From Actinomycetota bacterium (GTDB lineage: Bacteria; Actinomycetota; Acidimicrobiia; Acidimicrobiales; RAAP-2): a stretch of DNA of 38,106 nt. Each line of letters starts with the position of its first letter. Positions within the stretch are counted from its first letter, which is position 1. The position numbers were made by a program, and so were the translations under genes. The notes under the pieces were generated by a model. The model had not been told where the DNA came from and searched no databases. It saw nothing but the letters and a program-made list of their open reading frames with translations. The stretch is from contig JAJPJV010000020.1 in assembly GCA_021324045.1 (NCBI GenBank), forward strand, positions 1 to 38,106, in the 5' to 3' direction. Shown here piece by piece: positions 27,555-37,873 of this stretch.

Positions 27555-28312
27555 CGACTGACCCCCGGCCCGGTAGCCACGGATACCTCTCCGCCCCCTG
27601 CAACGCTGCGACGCGCCGCTCGCCCCTCGCGCAACGCGGCGCTGGCTGGACGCAGATAGGCGAGCGCGGCGACCCAGGCAAGGGTCAGACCACTCCCCCC
27701 GGCGACCCAAGCGAAGGTACGGAACGGCGCTTGCCAACCAGCGGTGCCGTGGCTGAGCAAAAACGCCGGATAGGCGAACATCAGACAGAAGGTTCCAGCT
27801 TTCCCCACCCAGAGCACATCGATCCGGCGAGCGCCGAGGGCAGCGAGCACTACGGTGACCGCGCCCACGAGCCCCTCACGGGCGATCGTGGCCGCTCCGA
27901 ACCACAGCGGCACGGCACGGTGGACCATGATCGCCACGACGGCGGTGCCGATCAGCAGACGGTCGGCCACCGGATCGAGCACCTTGCCGAGGGCAGAAAC
28001 CTGACCGCACGCCCGCGCAATGTAGCCATCGACCCAGTCGGTCGCGCCGAGGCAGCCGAGCAGGATCGCCGCGGCTGCTTGCGAGGTCGCGCCGAACAGC
28101 AGCCACACAAACAGCGGGATGCACAACAGGCGCACGACGGTGACGGCATTGGGGACGGTTGCGATCCGATGGGTCTCCGCACTCGACTTCGAAGTGGGCG
28201 TAGCGCCGAGGTGGGTCGCACGCCGCTCCTCGTCGACTCCGGCACCACCCCGGTACCGAGAACGGTCCCCCGGCCCACCGGTGCCGTCCTGGGACCGGGC
28301 AACCAGTCGCAC
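27551..28312 (-). CDS. pgsA: CDP-alcohol phosphatidyltransferase (PgsA-like)
   Basis: Membrane enzyme that exchanges CMP of CDP-diacylglycerol for an alcohol phosphate, most often glycerol 3-phosphate to give phosphatidylglycerol phosphate. The catalytic signature D-x2-DG-x2-AR-x8-G-x3-D-x3-D is complete in ATDWVDGYIARACGQVSALG followed by KVLDPVADR (about residues 90-118). Around it are five or six membrane helices. The N-terminal about 48 residues are a hydrophilic extension. GTG 28312 is chosen because TAGACT ends 6 bases before it, matching the other leaderless genes. The product could also be a phosphatidylinositol-type lipid. Coupled to the nucleotidyltransferase fusion by ATGA; the same order, pgsA near gcvH-garA, is seen in mycobacteria. 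Confidence 0.88.
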   Translation of the reverse strand: MRLVARSQDGTGGPGDRSRYRGGAGVDEERRATHLGATPTSKSSAETHRIATVPNAVTVVRLLCIPLFVWLLFGATSQAAAAILLGCLGATDWVDGYIARACGQVSALGKVLDPVADRLLIGTAVVAIMVHRAVPLWFGAATIAREGLVGAVTVVLAALGARRIDVLWVGKAGTFCLMFAYPAFLLSHGTAGWQAPFRTFAWVAGGSGLTLAWVAALAYLRPASAALREGRAARRSVAGGGEVSVATGPGVSR

Positions 28313-28318
28313 GGAGTG

Positions 28319-28324
28319 AGTCTA
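28319..28324 (-). promoter_or_regulatory. -10 box TAGACT of pgsA (leaderless)
   Basis: On the minus strand, TAGACT ends 6 bases before GTG 28312. It is identical to the box in front of the TatB-like gene. Confidence 0.5.
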
Positions 28325-28467
28325 CGGTCGTCGGAGCGAGCCGCTCGGATGCCGCGGCCCCATCGATGTCGCCGACGCCGGACCGCTCCCCGACGCCCAA
28401 CGACGAGCGCGCGCAGCGATCGCGGCCGGCGGCAATCCGGTGGAGCGCTTTGTGCCAGGCTTGCCCC

Positions 28468-29682
28468 GTGCCTCGCTTCGAAGCCTTTCCAGGACTGCGG
28501 TACAACCCCGACAAGGTCCGTCTCGATCAAGTCATCGCACCGCCCTACGACGTGATCGCACCAGCAGAGCGCATGCGCCTCGCAGCACGCAGCGCCGTCA
28601 ACTCCGTGCACGTCGAGCTCCCCGAGCCGGACCTCAAGGCGGGGATCGACCGCTACCAAGTCGCCGCCTTGCTCTTCGAGGCATGGCGGGTCGACGGCAT
28701 CCTGCGCGCGGAGGCGGTGCCGAGCCTGTACCTGTACCGGATGACTACCCAGGACCAGCGCTCCTCGACCGGGGTCATCGGAGCGCTCGGCCTGCCCGAG
28801 CCTGGCCAGGAGGGCGAGATCCTCCCGCACGAAGAGACCATCGCACGCGCCAGGACCGATCGGCTCGAGCTGCTGCGCGCGACGAGAGCGAACCTCTCCC
28901 CGATCTGGGGGCTCTCGCTCGCCAGCGGCTTGTCCGCGCTGCTCGATCCCCGGGGTGAGCCGGCGATCGACGTCTTCGACGACGACAGCGTCCGTCACCA
29001 GCTCTGGGTGCTCGACGACCCAGCCGCCATCGATGCCATCACTCGGTCAGTCGCCAGCGCGCCCATCGTCATCGCCGACGGTCATCATCGCTACGAGACC
29101 GCCCGCACCTACCGGGCCGAGCAACGTCAGGCGCATGGTGACAGGCCCGGCGGCTACGACCTCGTGATGGCTCTGGTCACCGAGCTGAGCGAGGAACAGC
29201 TCTCCGTGGGCCCCATCCACCGGACGATCAGCGGGCTGCCGGCCGGCACGGACCTCCCGGGACGCTTGGGGGAATGGTTCGACGTCGTGCGGGCCGGGCC
29301 CTCCTCGGAACGCATGGTCAGCGCGCTCGCCGACTCCTCCTCCCTGGCCCTCGTCACGACCGAGGATGCCTGGCTGCTCGCCCCCCGTCCCGCCACGGTC
29401 GAGGCATCCGAGCGCGGGCTCGACACGAGCATGGTCTCATTGGCGTTGGGGTCGCTTCCGCCCCACACCGTCACCTACCGCCACAGCGCCGCGGAGGTGT
29501 GGCGCGCCCTCGTCAACGGCGAGGCGGAGGCCGCGTTGCTCCTGCGGCCGGTCACCGTCGCCCAGATCGGCGACTGGGCGCGTCGGGGGCGCCGGATGCC
29601 CCCCAAGACCACCTACTTCAGCCCCAAGCCACGCACCGGCATGGTGTTCCGAGCCCTCGACGAGGATCCCCGGCGCGCATAA
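28468..29682 (+). CDS. DUF1015 family protein
   Basis: Family of unknown function found in many bacteria, often near 3-phosphoglycerate dehydrogenase in others but not here. The 404-residue protein has the blocks PRFEAFPGLRYNPDKV, VIAPPYDVIAPAERMRLAARS, SLYLYRMT, GVIGALGL, LPHEETIARARTDRLELLRATRANLSPIWGL, APIVIADGHHRYETARTYR (a striking GHHRYE) and the end TGMVFRALDEDP. GTG 28468 begins at the family N-terminus; upstream sequence in frame is low-complexity. No ribosome-binding site is seen; a CAGGCT box ends 6 bases before the start and might serve as a leaderless -10. It is divergent from pgsA and convergent with korB. Confidence 0.9.
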   Translation: MPRFEAFPGLRYNPDKVRLDQVIAPPYDVIAPAERMRLAARSAVNSVHVELPEPDLKAGIDRYQVAALLFEAWRVDGILRAEAVPSLYLYRMTTQDQRSSTGVIGALGLPEPGQEGEILPHEETIARARTDRLELLRATRANLSPIWGLSLASGLSALLDPRGEPAIDVFDDDSVRHQLWVLDDPAAIDAITRSVASAPIVIADGHHRYETARTYRAEQRQAHGDRPGGYDLVMALVTELSEEQLSVGPIHRTISGLPAGTDLPGRLGEWFDVVRAGPSSERMVSALADSSSLALVTTEDAWLLAPRPATVEASERGLDTSMVSLALGSLPPHTVTYRHSAAEVWRALVNGEAEAALLLRPVTVAQIGDWARRGRRMPPKTTYFSPKPRTGMVFRALDEDPRRA

Positions 29683-29763
29683 CCGCCGATGTGAGCGAGG
29701 CCACGGCCTTCGTCAGCACCGGGGTCTTCTGGCACCCGTCGTTCCAAGGCGCGCCCCTCGGCC

Positions 29764-30779
29764 CTAATCGACCACCCAGGAGGAGCCGGAGCGCAGGAGC
29801 GCCGCGAGATCCCCCATCCCGCGCTGCTCCTGGGCCTCGATGATCTGGCGCCTCATCTCCTCGCCGTACTCGGGACGCTCGACGGCGCGGAAGACGCCGA
29901 TGGGCGTCGGCTCGTAGGGACCCCGTGCAAGCCTCGAGAGCGCGAAAGCCACGCTCGGATCCGCACGGGTCTCGTCGTGCACCAAGAGCGCGTCCTCGCC
30001 GACGTCGGCAACATCGACGATCTCGAGCCGGCCGTCGCGACGCTGGATCACCCCGCGCTCTCCCTCAGCGCCGAATCGGATGGGCTCTCCGTGGCGGAGC
30101 GGGATCAGCATGGACGCACGCGCCTCACGCCCGGTGATCTTCTCGAAGGCACCATCGTTGAAGACGTTGCAGTTCTGGTAGATCTCGACGAATGCCGCAC
30201 CCTTGTGCTCATGAGCCCGGCGGAAGATCTCCTGCATGTGGGCCCGATCCATGTCGTGGGTGCGCGCGACGAAACTTGCCTCGGCGCCCAGCGCCAGGCT
30301 GACGGGATTGAACGGGGTGTCAAGGGAGCCGAACGGCGTGGACTTGGTGACCTTGGCCACCTCGGAGGTGGGCGAGTACTGACCCTTGGTCAGTCCATAG
30401 ATCTGGTTGTTGAACATCAGGATCGTCAGCCGCACGTTCCGTCGAAGGGCGTGGATGAGATGGTTCCCTCCGATCGAGAGCGCGTCGCCATCGCCGGTCA
30501 CGACCCACACGTCGAGATCCGGCCGGGTCGTTGCCAAACCGGTGGCGATAGCGGGCGCCCGGCCGTGGATCGAGTGCAGGCCATAGGTGTTCATGTAGTA
30601 GGGGAACCGCGCCGCACAGCCGATCCCGGACAAAAACACCGTGGTCTCCCTGCGGACCCCCAGCTCCGGGAGGAGCATCTGGAGGGCCGCCAGGATCGAG
30701 AAGTCCCCGCACCCAGGACACCAGCGCACTTCTTGATCACTGGACCAGTCCTTGCGAGTGGTTACCGGAACCGAGGTCG

Positions 30780-30783
<4 letters not shown>
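29764..30783 (-). CDS. korB: 2-oxoacid:ferredoxin oxidoreductase, beta subunit (2-oxoglutarate type)
   Basis: Thiamine-diphosphate subunit of the KOR/KGOR complex, which oxidises 2-oxoglutarate to succinyl-CoA with reduction of ferredoxin. The 339-residue protein shows WCPGCGDFSIL (cluster or TPP-site Cys pair), LSGIGCAARFPYYMNTYGLHSIHGRAPAIATG, the TPP-Mg motif GDGDALSIGGNHLIHALRRN and MFNNQIYGLTKGQYSPTS. ATG 30783 overlaps the korA stop by 4 bases and has GGGAGCAG upstream. Mycobacterial KorB is close in layout. The assignment to 2-oxoglutarate rather than pyruvate follows the GDGD/YGLTKGQ pattern and the two-subunit form and is likely but not proven. Confidence 0.93.
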
Positions 30784-32654
<1,871 letters not shown>

Positions 32655-32740
32655 TGCCGCTCCGACTCCTTGTCCGGCGATCGAGGCGAGCCCGCCATGC
32701 CACGCTCCCCGCTGGCGGCAGAGCGGGCTGGCAAGCAGCC

Positions 32741-32753
32741 CGAGATCATCTCG
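32741..32753. promoter_or_regulatory. 13-bp palindrome CGAGAT-C-ATCTCG upstream of korAB
   Basis: A perfect inverted repeat about 90 bases before korA. On the minus strand a TTGACG (32764-32769) lies 17 bases before the palindrome's left edge, so it could be an operator covering a -10 region. The -10 sequence itself (ATCTCG) is poor, so this is tentative. Confidence 0.3.
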
Positions 32754-32943
32754 CCTGCTTCCTCGTCAAATCCCTGTTTCGCTCTCGTGGTCTCTCGGGT
32801 GTCTTCGGAGCATACCGTCGTGTCCGGCCACCTACGGACTGTCTGGCCTGGCCAGGGACTCGGTTGGATCCTCGATCGACCCGCGGGCTGGCGGAGCTCA
32901 CGCTCGAGGGTGGGTCGGTGGCCTCCGGGGGCCGTGGCTCCGT

Positions 32944-33993
32944 TCAGGCGATGGTGATGTTGGGATCCAGCATCACGTCCTGGACCGCACGGATCAGAGC
33001 GGCACCTTCGTCCATGGGCCGCTGGAAGGCTTTTCGCCCGACGATCAAGCCCTGACCACCGGCGCGCTTGTTGATGACCGCGGTCCTGACGACCTGCGCC
33101 AGGTCGTCCTCGCCTTTGGACTCCCCTCCGGAGTTGATGAGCCCGACACGGCCCGCGTAGCAGTTGACGACCTGCCAGCGGGTCAGATCGATGGGGTGAT
33201 CGGTCGTGAGCTGGTCGTAGACGAGCGGATCGGTTCGCCCGAAGCGCAAGGCGTTGTAGCCGCCATTGTTCTCGGCCTGCTTCTGCTTGATGAGGTCGGC
33301 CTCGATGGTGACACCGAGATGGTTGGCCTGGCCGGTCAGATCCGCGGCGACGTGGTAGTCGACCCCGTCCTTCTTGAACGCCGGGTTGCGCAGGTAGCAC
33401 CACAGCACAGTGAAGAGGCCCATCCGGTGCGCTTCTGCGAATGCCTGGGAGACCTCCTGGAGCTGGCGATCAGACTCGGGCGATCCGAAGTAGATCGTGG
33501 CGCCAACGCCGATGGCACCGAGGTCGGCAGCCTGACGAACCGAAGCGAACAGGACCTGGTCATAGGTGTTGGGGTAATGGAGGAAGTCGTTGTGGTTGAG
33601 CTTGACGATGAAGGGAATGCGATACACGTAGCGCCTCGACACGGCGCCGAGGACGCCCAAGGTCGTGGCGATGGCGCTGCACTCCCCCGCCAGGGCGAGC
33701 TCGCAGAGGTTGGCCGGATCGAAATAGGCGGGGTTCTTGGCGAAACTGGCTGCAGCCGAGTGCTCGATGCCTTGGTCAACCGGGAGGATCGACAGATATC
33801 CGCTGCCACCCAGACGGCCATGCCCGTACAGGGTCGCCAGATTTCGCATCACCGCTGGTGGGCGATCCGACTCCGCGAAGACCCGGCTGAGGAAGTCCGG
33901 GCCGGGGAGCACAAGCTGATCGGCTGGGAACGCTTTGCACTCGTGGGTCAACAAGTCGTCGGCCTCGTCGCCGAGAAGCTGGTAAATGTCCAT
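32944..33993 (-). CDS. Class I fructose-bisphosphate aldolase (FbaB/DhnA type)
   Basis: Schiff-base aldolase that splits or makes fructose 1,6-bisphosphate. The 349-residue protein resembles Fba[89 protein letters not shown], then the expected lysine region [31 protein letters not shown] and [15 protein letters not shown], which ends the phosphate site. Start ATG 33993 has AAGGAG 6-7 bases upstream; the frame continues to 34164 but without a better start. A TAGCCT box at 34169-34174 (minus) could begin a long leader. It may act in glycolysis or gluconeogenesis; direction is not shown. Confidence 0.88.
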   Translation of the reverse strand: MDIYQLLGDEADDLLTHECKAFPADQLVLPGPDFLSRVFAESDRPPAVMRNLATLYGHGRLGGSGYLSILPVDQGIEHSAAASFAKNPAYFDPANLCELALAGECSAIATTLGVLGAVSRRYVYRIPFIVKLNHNDFLHYPNTYDQVLFASVRQAADLGAIGVGATIYFGSPESDRQLQEVSQAFAEAHRMGLFTVLWCYLRNPAFKKDGVDYHVAADLTGQANHLGVTIEADLIKQKQAENNGGYNALRFGRTDPLVYDQLTTDHPIDLTRWQVVNCYAGRVGLINSGGESKGEDDLAQVVRTAVINKRAGGQGLIVGRKAFQRPMDEGAALIRAVQDVMLDPNITIA

Positions 33994-34298
33994 CGGGGGC
34001 TCCTTTGCGATCGCTAGGTGTACACCGGCGCTCTTGCGTTGCGCTTGGTTCTCCTCGCCCTCGCTCGTCCGCTTCGCACCTGGGTCTGGTGGGTCTCTTC
34101 GGTTGCCGGACCTGCTCAGGCCCGCGCGCACGGCATTGGCGCGCCGAGCCGCAACAGCCGACACCTCCAGGCTACCGGTCCCCCGCGAACGCTTGAAGAG
34201 CCGACCCTTGCACCAGCGAGTCGTACCTGCATGCGCGAGGGCAATCGGGTTTCGCTACCCCTTGCGTCTCGCGAGGGCCCACGGAGCCGCTTCGAGGA
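33994..34298. other. Gene-free stretch upstream of the aldolase
   Basis: About 305 bases between the secreted Asp-box protein and the aldolase, both on the minus strand. It holds the aldolase Shine-Dalgarno (AAGGAG), a TGTACACC half-palindrome just beyond it, and a TAGCCT box at 34169-34174. The frame ahead of the aldolase ATG is open but looks non-coding. I see no gene here. Confidence 0.4.
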
Positions 34299-36056
34299 CT
34301 ACCACGAGGGGCCCTCAGCTTTGAAGCTGCCGAGGGGTACGCGAGCCATCCAGGCGTTGAGCTCCCCGGAAGGCGGTGAGGAACCCGCGGCCACCGGGTT
34401 GCCCGACGTCGGACGCCAGTCCCCCCAGGCGCCGTAGACGAAGCGGGAAGTGACGGCCACCCAGGACACGTCATCCTCTGCGAGCTGGTGGGGATCGGGC
34501 GGGGGCGAGGGCGCAGCGTTGAGGCGGATCGGCGCGCTGAACGTCGTCCCGTCGCGGGAGATCGCGACGAACACGTTCTGGTCGCCGGGCGCGAGGAACG
34601 ATCCCGGGTTGTAAGGGGGATAGGCATTGCGCCACAGGACCGCCAACACCCCGGTGGGGCCGTACGCGATCCAGGGACGATTCGTGAGATGGGGAACCGG
34701 CTGGTCCCCGAGCACCGTCGGATTGGACCAGGTGCGCCCGCTGTCACGCGTCGTGGTCACCTCGACACCCTGGGGAACGGTTTTCGTTGCCGGGAGGCCG
34801 GCGAGACCACCTGGGACCATCTGCCCAGCCAGCAGGGCCACGGCGTAGCGACCCTTGCGGGAGGGATCGGCCGCAACGAAGACGTCCGATCCCGAGGGCA
34901 GGTCCGCGAACACCACGTGTCGACTCCAATGGGCTCCTGCGTCGGTGCTCGTCTCGAAGATCGCGCACGGGCAACTCTCCCTTGGTGCCGCACCTGCGAT
35001 GTAGGTCGCAGCGAGCACGCCGTGAGCAGCAGCGATGTTGCCGTCCCCTGACTCTGGATAGGTGTCGCAGCGCACCTGATGGTCAGGGTTGGGTGCCGGC
35101 AACTCGTCGCAGTCGAGGGCCTCGACCCGTCCCCAGGTTCGTGCCTTGTCCTCAGAGACGACCACGTAGCGCTCCGGGTGCGCCGTCGTCGACACGTACA
35201 CCGCACCGGTCGATTGATCGACGACCATCCAGGGACGGTCGAAGGGGTTGACCCCGAAACCCCCGACGGTGGGGTGCATGCCCCTCCGAACCATGCCGGC
35301 GAGGTCCTGGTCGCTCAAGACCGCGTGCAGCCGGCCGAAGCTCCGCCCGCCATTGGCGGAGCGGAAGACCGCGATCGCCCCTTGATCGACGGTGATGTCG
35401 AAGGGCGGCGGTCCGCCGGGCGCCGCATACGCCATGACCCCGCCCGCGTAGATCGACCCGTCGGGACCGGCCGCTTCGATTGGATCGCCGACACCGTCGC
35501 TGCGCAAGGTGAATCCGACCGCCCCTGCTTGGCCATGGGCGAGCAGGAAGGCGTTGGGCCCCTCCGAGTAGCCCCGCGTGGGAAGCGGTCGGTCATCGGG
35601 CGTCCAGGTCCTGCCCCCATCGAAGCTGACCTGCAGACCACCCGGAACGGCCTTCAGCATGTCGGCAAGGCTGTCGTGCGCGTAGGTGTTCCCGACGACG
35701 GTGTGACCCATCACGATGTCCTGCGGATTGCGCGGGTTGATCGCGAGCTCGGGTTCTCCGCCGCGAACCGGCTCGTTCATGACGTCAACTTCGAAAACGC
35801 CGGAACGCGCCAACGCCGTCGTGGCGCCGGCAGCGCCCGCGGCCGTCGTGAGCAACGGCAGGCAGGCTACCAACGCAACCAGCATCAAGAGCCACGGCGG
35901 GGCCGTGCCCGTCGCTCGGAAATGCCTCGGTCCGGCGAGCCCAGCCGGGCTCGATCGGGATCGACCGTCGGCCGCTCTTCTCTCCCTGGGTCTGGGGCGC
36001 AGCGCGTGGAGCACTCCGCCGTGAAACGTCCGAACGGACCCAAGAGCCATCCGCAC
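34299..36056 (-). CDS. Secreted Asp-box (BNR/sialidase-like) beta-propeller protein
   Basis: About 585 residues. A positively charged N-terminus is followed by a hydrophobic signal or anchor segment (about 54-78, LLMLVALVACLPLLTTAAG), then a long extracellular domain with six Asp-box-like turns: VSFDGGRTWT, FRSANGGRSF, VSEDKARTWG, TSTDAGAHWS, TTRDSGRTWS and ISRDGTTFS. These S-x-D-x-G-x-T-W turns mark sialidase-type propellers. The catalytic set of a sialidase is not identifiable, so a binding or structural role is equally possible. GTG 36056 has GGAGG about 7 bases upstream; ATG 36050 is the alternative. A strong -35/-10 pair precedes it at 36109-36137. Confidence 0.78.
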   Translation of the reverse strand: MRMALGSVRTFHGGVLHALRPRPRERRAADGRSRSSPAGLAGPRHFRATGTAPPWLLMLVALVACLPLLTTAAGAAGATTALARSGVFEVDVMNEPVRGGEPELAINPRNPQDIVMGHTVVGNTYAHDSLADMLKAVPGGLQVSFDGGRTWTPDDRPLPTRGYSEGPNAFLLAHGQAGAVGFTLRSDGVGDPIEAAGPDGSIYAGGVMAYAAPGGPPPFDITVDQGAIAVFRSANGGRSFGRLHAVLSDQDLAGMVRRGMHPTVGGFGVNPFDRPWMVVDQSTGAVYVSTTAHPERYVVVSEDKARTWGRVEALDCDELPAPNPDHQVRCDTYPESGDGNIAAAHGVLAATYIAGAAPRESCPCAIFETSTDAGAHWSRHVVFADLPSGSDVFVAADPSRKGRYAVALLAGQMVPGGLAGLPATKTVPQGVEVTTTRDSGRTWSNPTVLGDQPVPHLTNRPWIAYGPTGVLAVLWRNAYPPYNPGSFLAPGDQNVFVAISRDGTTFSAPIRLNAAPSPPPDPHQLAEDDVSWVAVTSRFVYGAWGDWRPTSGNPVAAGSSPPSGELNAWMARVPLGSFKAEGPSW

Positions 36057-36108
36057 ACACCCCCGCCTCCGCCGCCTTCGAGACGACGCCCCTGCTCGTC
36101 GGGTCGCG

Positions 36109-36137
36109 TGCGTAGCGAACCTGAGAGAATCTGTCAA
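36109..36137 (-). promoter_or_regulatory. Promoter TTGACA-N17-TACGCA of the Asp-box protein gene
   Basis: On the minus strand a consensus TTGACA (36132-36137) is 17 bases from TACGCA (36109-36114). The spacing and the perfect -35 make this the clearest vegetative promoter in the window. The expected leader is about 45 bases, ending in a GGAGG ribosome-binding site. The long reading frame starts inside the -35, so its first codons are not translated. Confidence 0.6.
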
Positions 36138-36244
36138 GCGCGACAGACCATGCCAACCTCGCGACCGCGTTGACGGGAGCGCTCCGATCCGAGCACGAGC
36201 CTTCCAAGGCTGGGCCGGGGCCTGTCAGCACCGGTGGCTCGCCG

Positions 36245-36266
36245 GGTGCTCGCCCCTCGGGGCACC
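36245..36266 (-). terminator. Putative terminator hairpin after the TPR gene
   Basis: GGTGC pairs with GCACC and CCC with GGG around a short loop, with a 3-base bulge, 8 bases beyond the TPR stop. It is GC-rich without a U tract. Confidence 0.35.
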
Positions 36267-36273
36267 GGGTGTC

Positions 36274-37605
36274 TCAGCGCCCGAGCGCCTCGAGGCGGGC
36301 CTCGACGTCATAGGCCTCCGGATCAGCCCGCTGCACCCTGGAGAAGAACTCGCGGGCACGCGGGAGATCACCGGCGCGTTCGTAGAGGTCACCAAGCACG
36401 TACCACTGGCGAATGTGGCGCGCGGCGGGGTTGCGGAGCTTCCTGGCGGCACCGGCGGTGGTCAGCAACGAGACGGCCTCCGCGAGCGCACCGTCGTCGG
36501 CTCGGGCGCTCGCCGCGACAATGCGGGCCTCTGCCATGGTGTCCGCTGGCGGCGACGCCTGGCGGAGCTCGGTGAACAGCTCGGACACCTTCTGGCGCCG
36601 CCCCAACGCCCGGTAGCAGTCCATGAGGAGCGGAACGACCTCGAGCGCAGCGGTGAGGTCGGACGTCGTCCTCCGGAATGCCTCTAAGTGCCCGATGGCC
36701 GCTCGCCAACGCTCGGACCGGTAGGCGGCCAGCCCGGCCAAGCGCCGAAGCGGTGCGACCGTTGGCAGGGCGCGCGCCAGTGAACGTCCCAGCGCCGCGG
36801 CCTCCTCGAAGCGGCCGCGGTCGTAGGCGTTGGCCGCGGCAATTGCCCGCTGCCGGAGCTGATCGACCTGGCGCCTGGAGGCGCCCGGGAGCGCGCGATC
36901 GATGGCGGCGGCGACGTCGAGCGGGAGCGCGGGCGCCTGGGACCCTCCGCGCCGGGGTTTTGGTGCCGTGGACCCCTTGGGGCTTCCCCCGACCTCGCGC
37001 GTGTGACGAAGGGTCGGCGCAGAGCCTCTGCTCCATCCCCCTTCGGCGCCCGCTGCGTCAGCGGGGACCCAGACCGGCGGCGGAGGAGGTGGTGCCGACG
37101 GCAGTGGCCACGAGGGCGCCTTCCGCTGGCCCGCCCGCCTCGGCACCTGCGCGAGCTGCCGTGCACCACGGCGGGCCACGCCGCCCCACCGACGCGCCGC
37201 GCCGGTCACCTCGGGTGCAATCAGTCGATGGCGGCCTGCCGCGCCCGGGGTACGCCCACGCGCTGGCTTCGGACTCACCCGGCCCTCGGGCGGCCGGCGC
37301 CCCTGCAACCCCGGACGCGTGCGTCCGCCCTGCGCCTGCCCGCCGCGCGCGGCCGGCGAGCCCGAAGGCGCGCGCCCCTTGGGCTCACGCACCGTGGTCA
37401 CGACCTGCTTCGCCGCGCGCAGCGGTGATCGACCGCGGCCCTTGGCGACACTGTCCACAAAGCCCCGCCGCCCGGTCGCAAGCGACGCTCGAGTCCCTTG
37501 GCCGACACCCCGGATTGCAGGGCTCGTGCGGCGACCCGACCTGCCATCGCGTGTCTTGCGACGCGCGTCCGAGCCCGGTGCAGAGGCGTGCGGTGGCGGG
37601 CCCAT
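36274..37605 (-). CDS. TPR-like protein with long basic low-complexity N-terminus
   Basis: Protein of 443 residues. The first about 215 are Arg/Gly/Pro-rich with no clear fold. The C-terminal about 215 are helical and repeat-like: RQRAIAAANAYDRGRFEEAAALGRSLARALP, RLAGLAAYRSERWRAAIGHLEAF, VPLLMDCYRALGRRQKVSELF and YVLGDLYERAGDLPRAREFFSRV, as in tetratricopeptide arrays of actinobacteria. Function is unknown; TPR arrays usually bind partner proteins. ATG 37605 is preceded by TACACT with 7 bases between and no Shine-Dalgarno; the frame extends to 37653 inside the palindrome but is unlikely to be used. It lies directly downstream of the rRNA genes. Confidence 0.75.
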   Translation of the reverse strand: MGPPPHASAPGSDARRKTRDGRSGRRTSPAIRGVGQGTRASLATGRRGFVDSVAKGRGRSPLRAAKQVVTTVREPKGRAPSGSPAARGGQAQGGRTRPGLQGRRPPEGRVSPKPARGRTPGAAGRHRLIAPEVTGAARRWGGVARRGARQLAQVPRRAGQRKAPSWPLPSAPPPPPPVWVPADAAGAEGGWSRGSAPTLRHTREVGGSPKGSTAPKPRRGGSQAPALPLDVAAAIDRALPGASRRQVDQLRQRAIAAANAYDRGRFEEAAALGRSLARALPTVAPLRRLAGLAAYRSERWRAAIGHLEAFRRTTSDLTAALEVVPLLMDCYRALGRRQKVSELFTELRQASPPADTMAEARIVAASARADDGALAEAVSLLTTAGAARKLRNPAARHIRQWYVLGDLYERAGDLPRAREFFSRVQRADPEAYDVEARLEALGR

Positions 37606-37612
37606 ATCGGCG

Positions 37613-37618
37613 AGTGTA
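37613..37618 (-). promoter_or_regulatory. -10 box TACACT of the TPR gene (leaderless)
   Basis: On the minus strand, TACACT ends 7 bases before ATG 37605. A -35 at the normal 17-base distance would fall inside the 36-bp palindrome. Confidence 0.45.
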
Positions 37619-37632
37619 CGGACGCCAGACGC

Positions 37633-37668
37633 GATCGGAGCCCACCATTGCAATGGTGGGCTCCGATC
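37633..37668. terminator. Perfect 36-bp palindrome after the 5S rRNA gene
   Basis: GATCGGAGCCCACCATTG is followed directly by its exact reverse complement, with no spacer and no mismatch over 18 + 18 bases. It lies 10 bases beyond the 5S 3' end, where the rRNA terminator is expected. As RNA it would form a stem of about 16 pairs with a 4-base loop. There is no U tract on the rRNA strand, like the U-poor terminators described in actinobacteria. It also covers the expected -35 region of the downstream TPR gene. Confidence 0.65.
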
Positions 37669-37678
37669 ATCGAGATTT

Positions 37679-37794
<116 letters not shown>

Positions 37795-37873
37795 AACCCT
37801 GCGCTCACCAGTGCGGTGCGGTCATCAGGCACCGACTGGCTTCCTTTGAGCGTTCCAGAGCGAGCACGAGCGG
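37795..37873 (-). other. 23S-5S internal transcribed spacer
   Basis: About 79 bases between 23S and 5S. No tRNA is present. An imperfect inverted repeat (AGTCGGTGCC with GCACCGCACT on the minus strand) could be part of the precursor processing stem. Confidence 0.6.
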
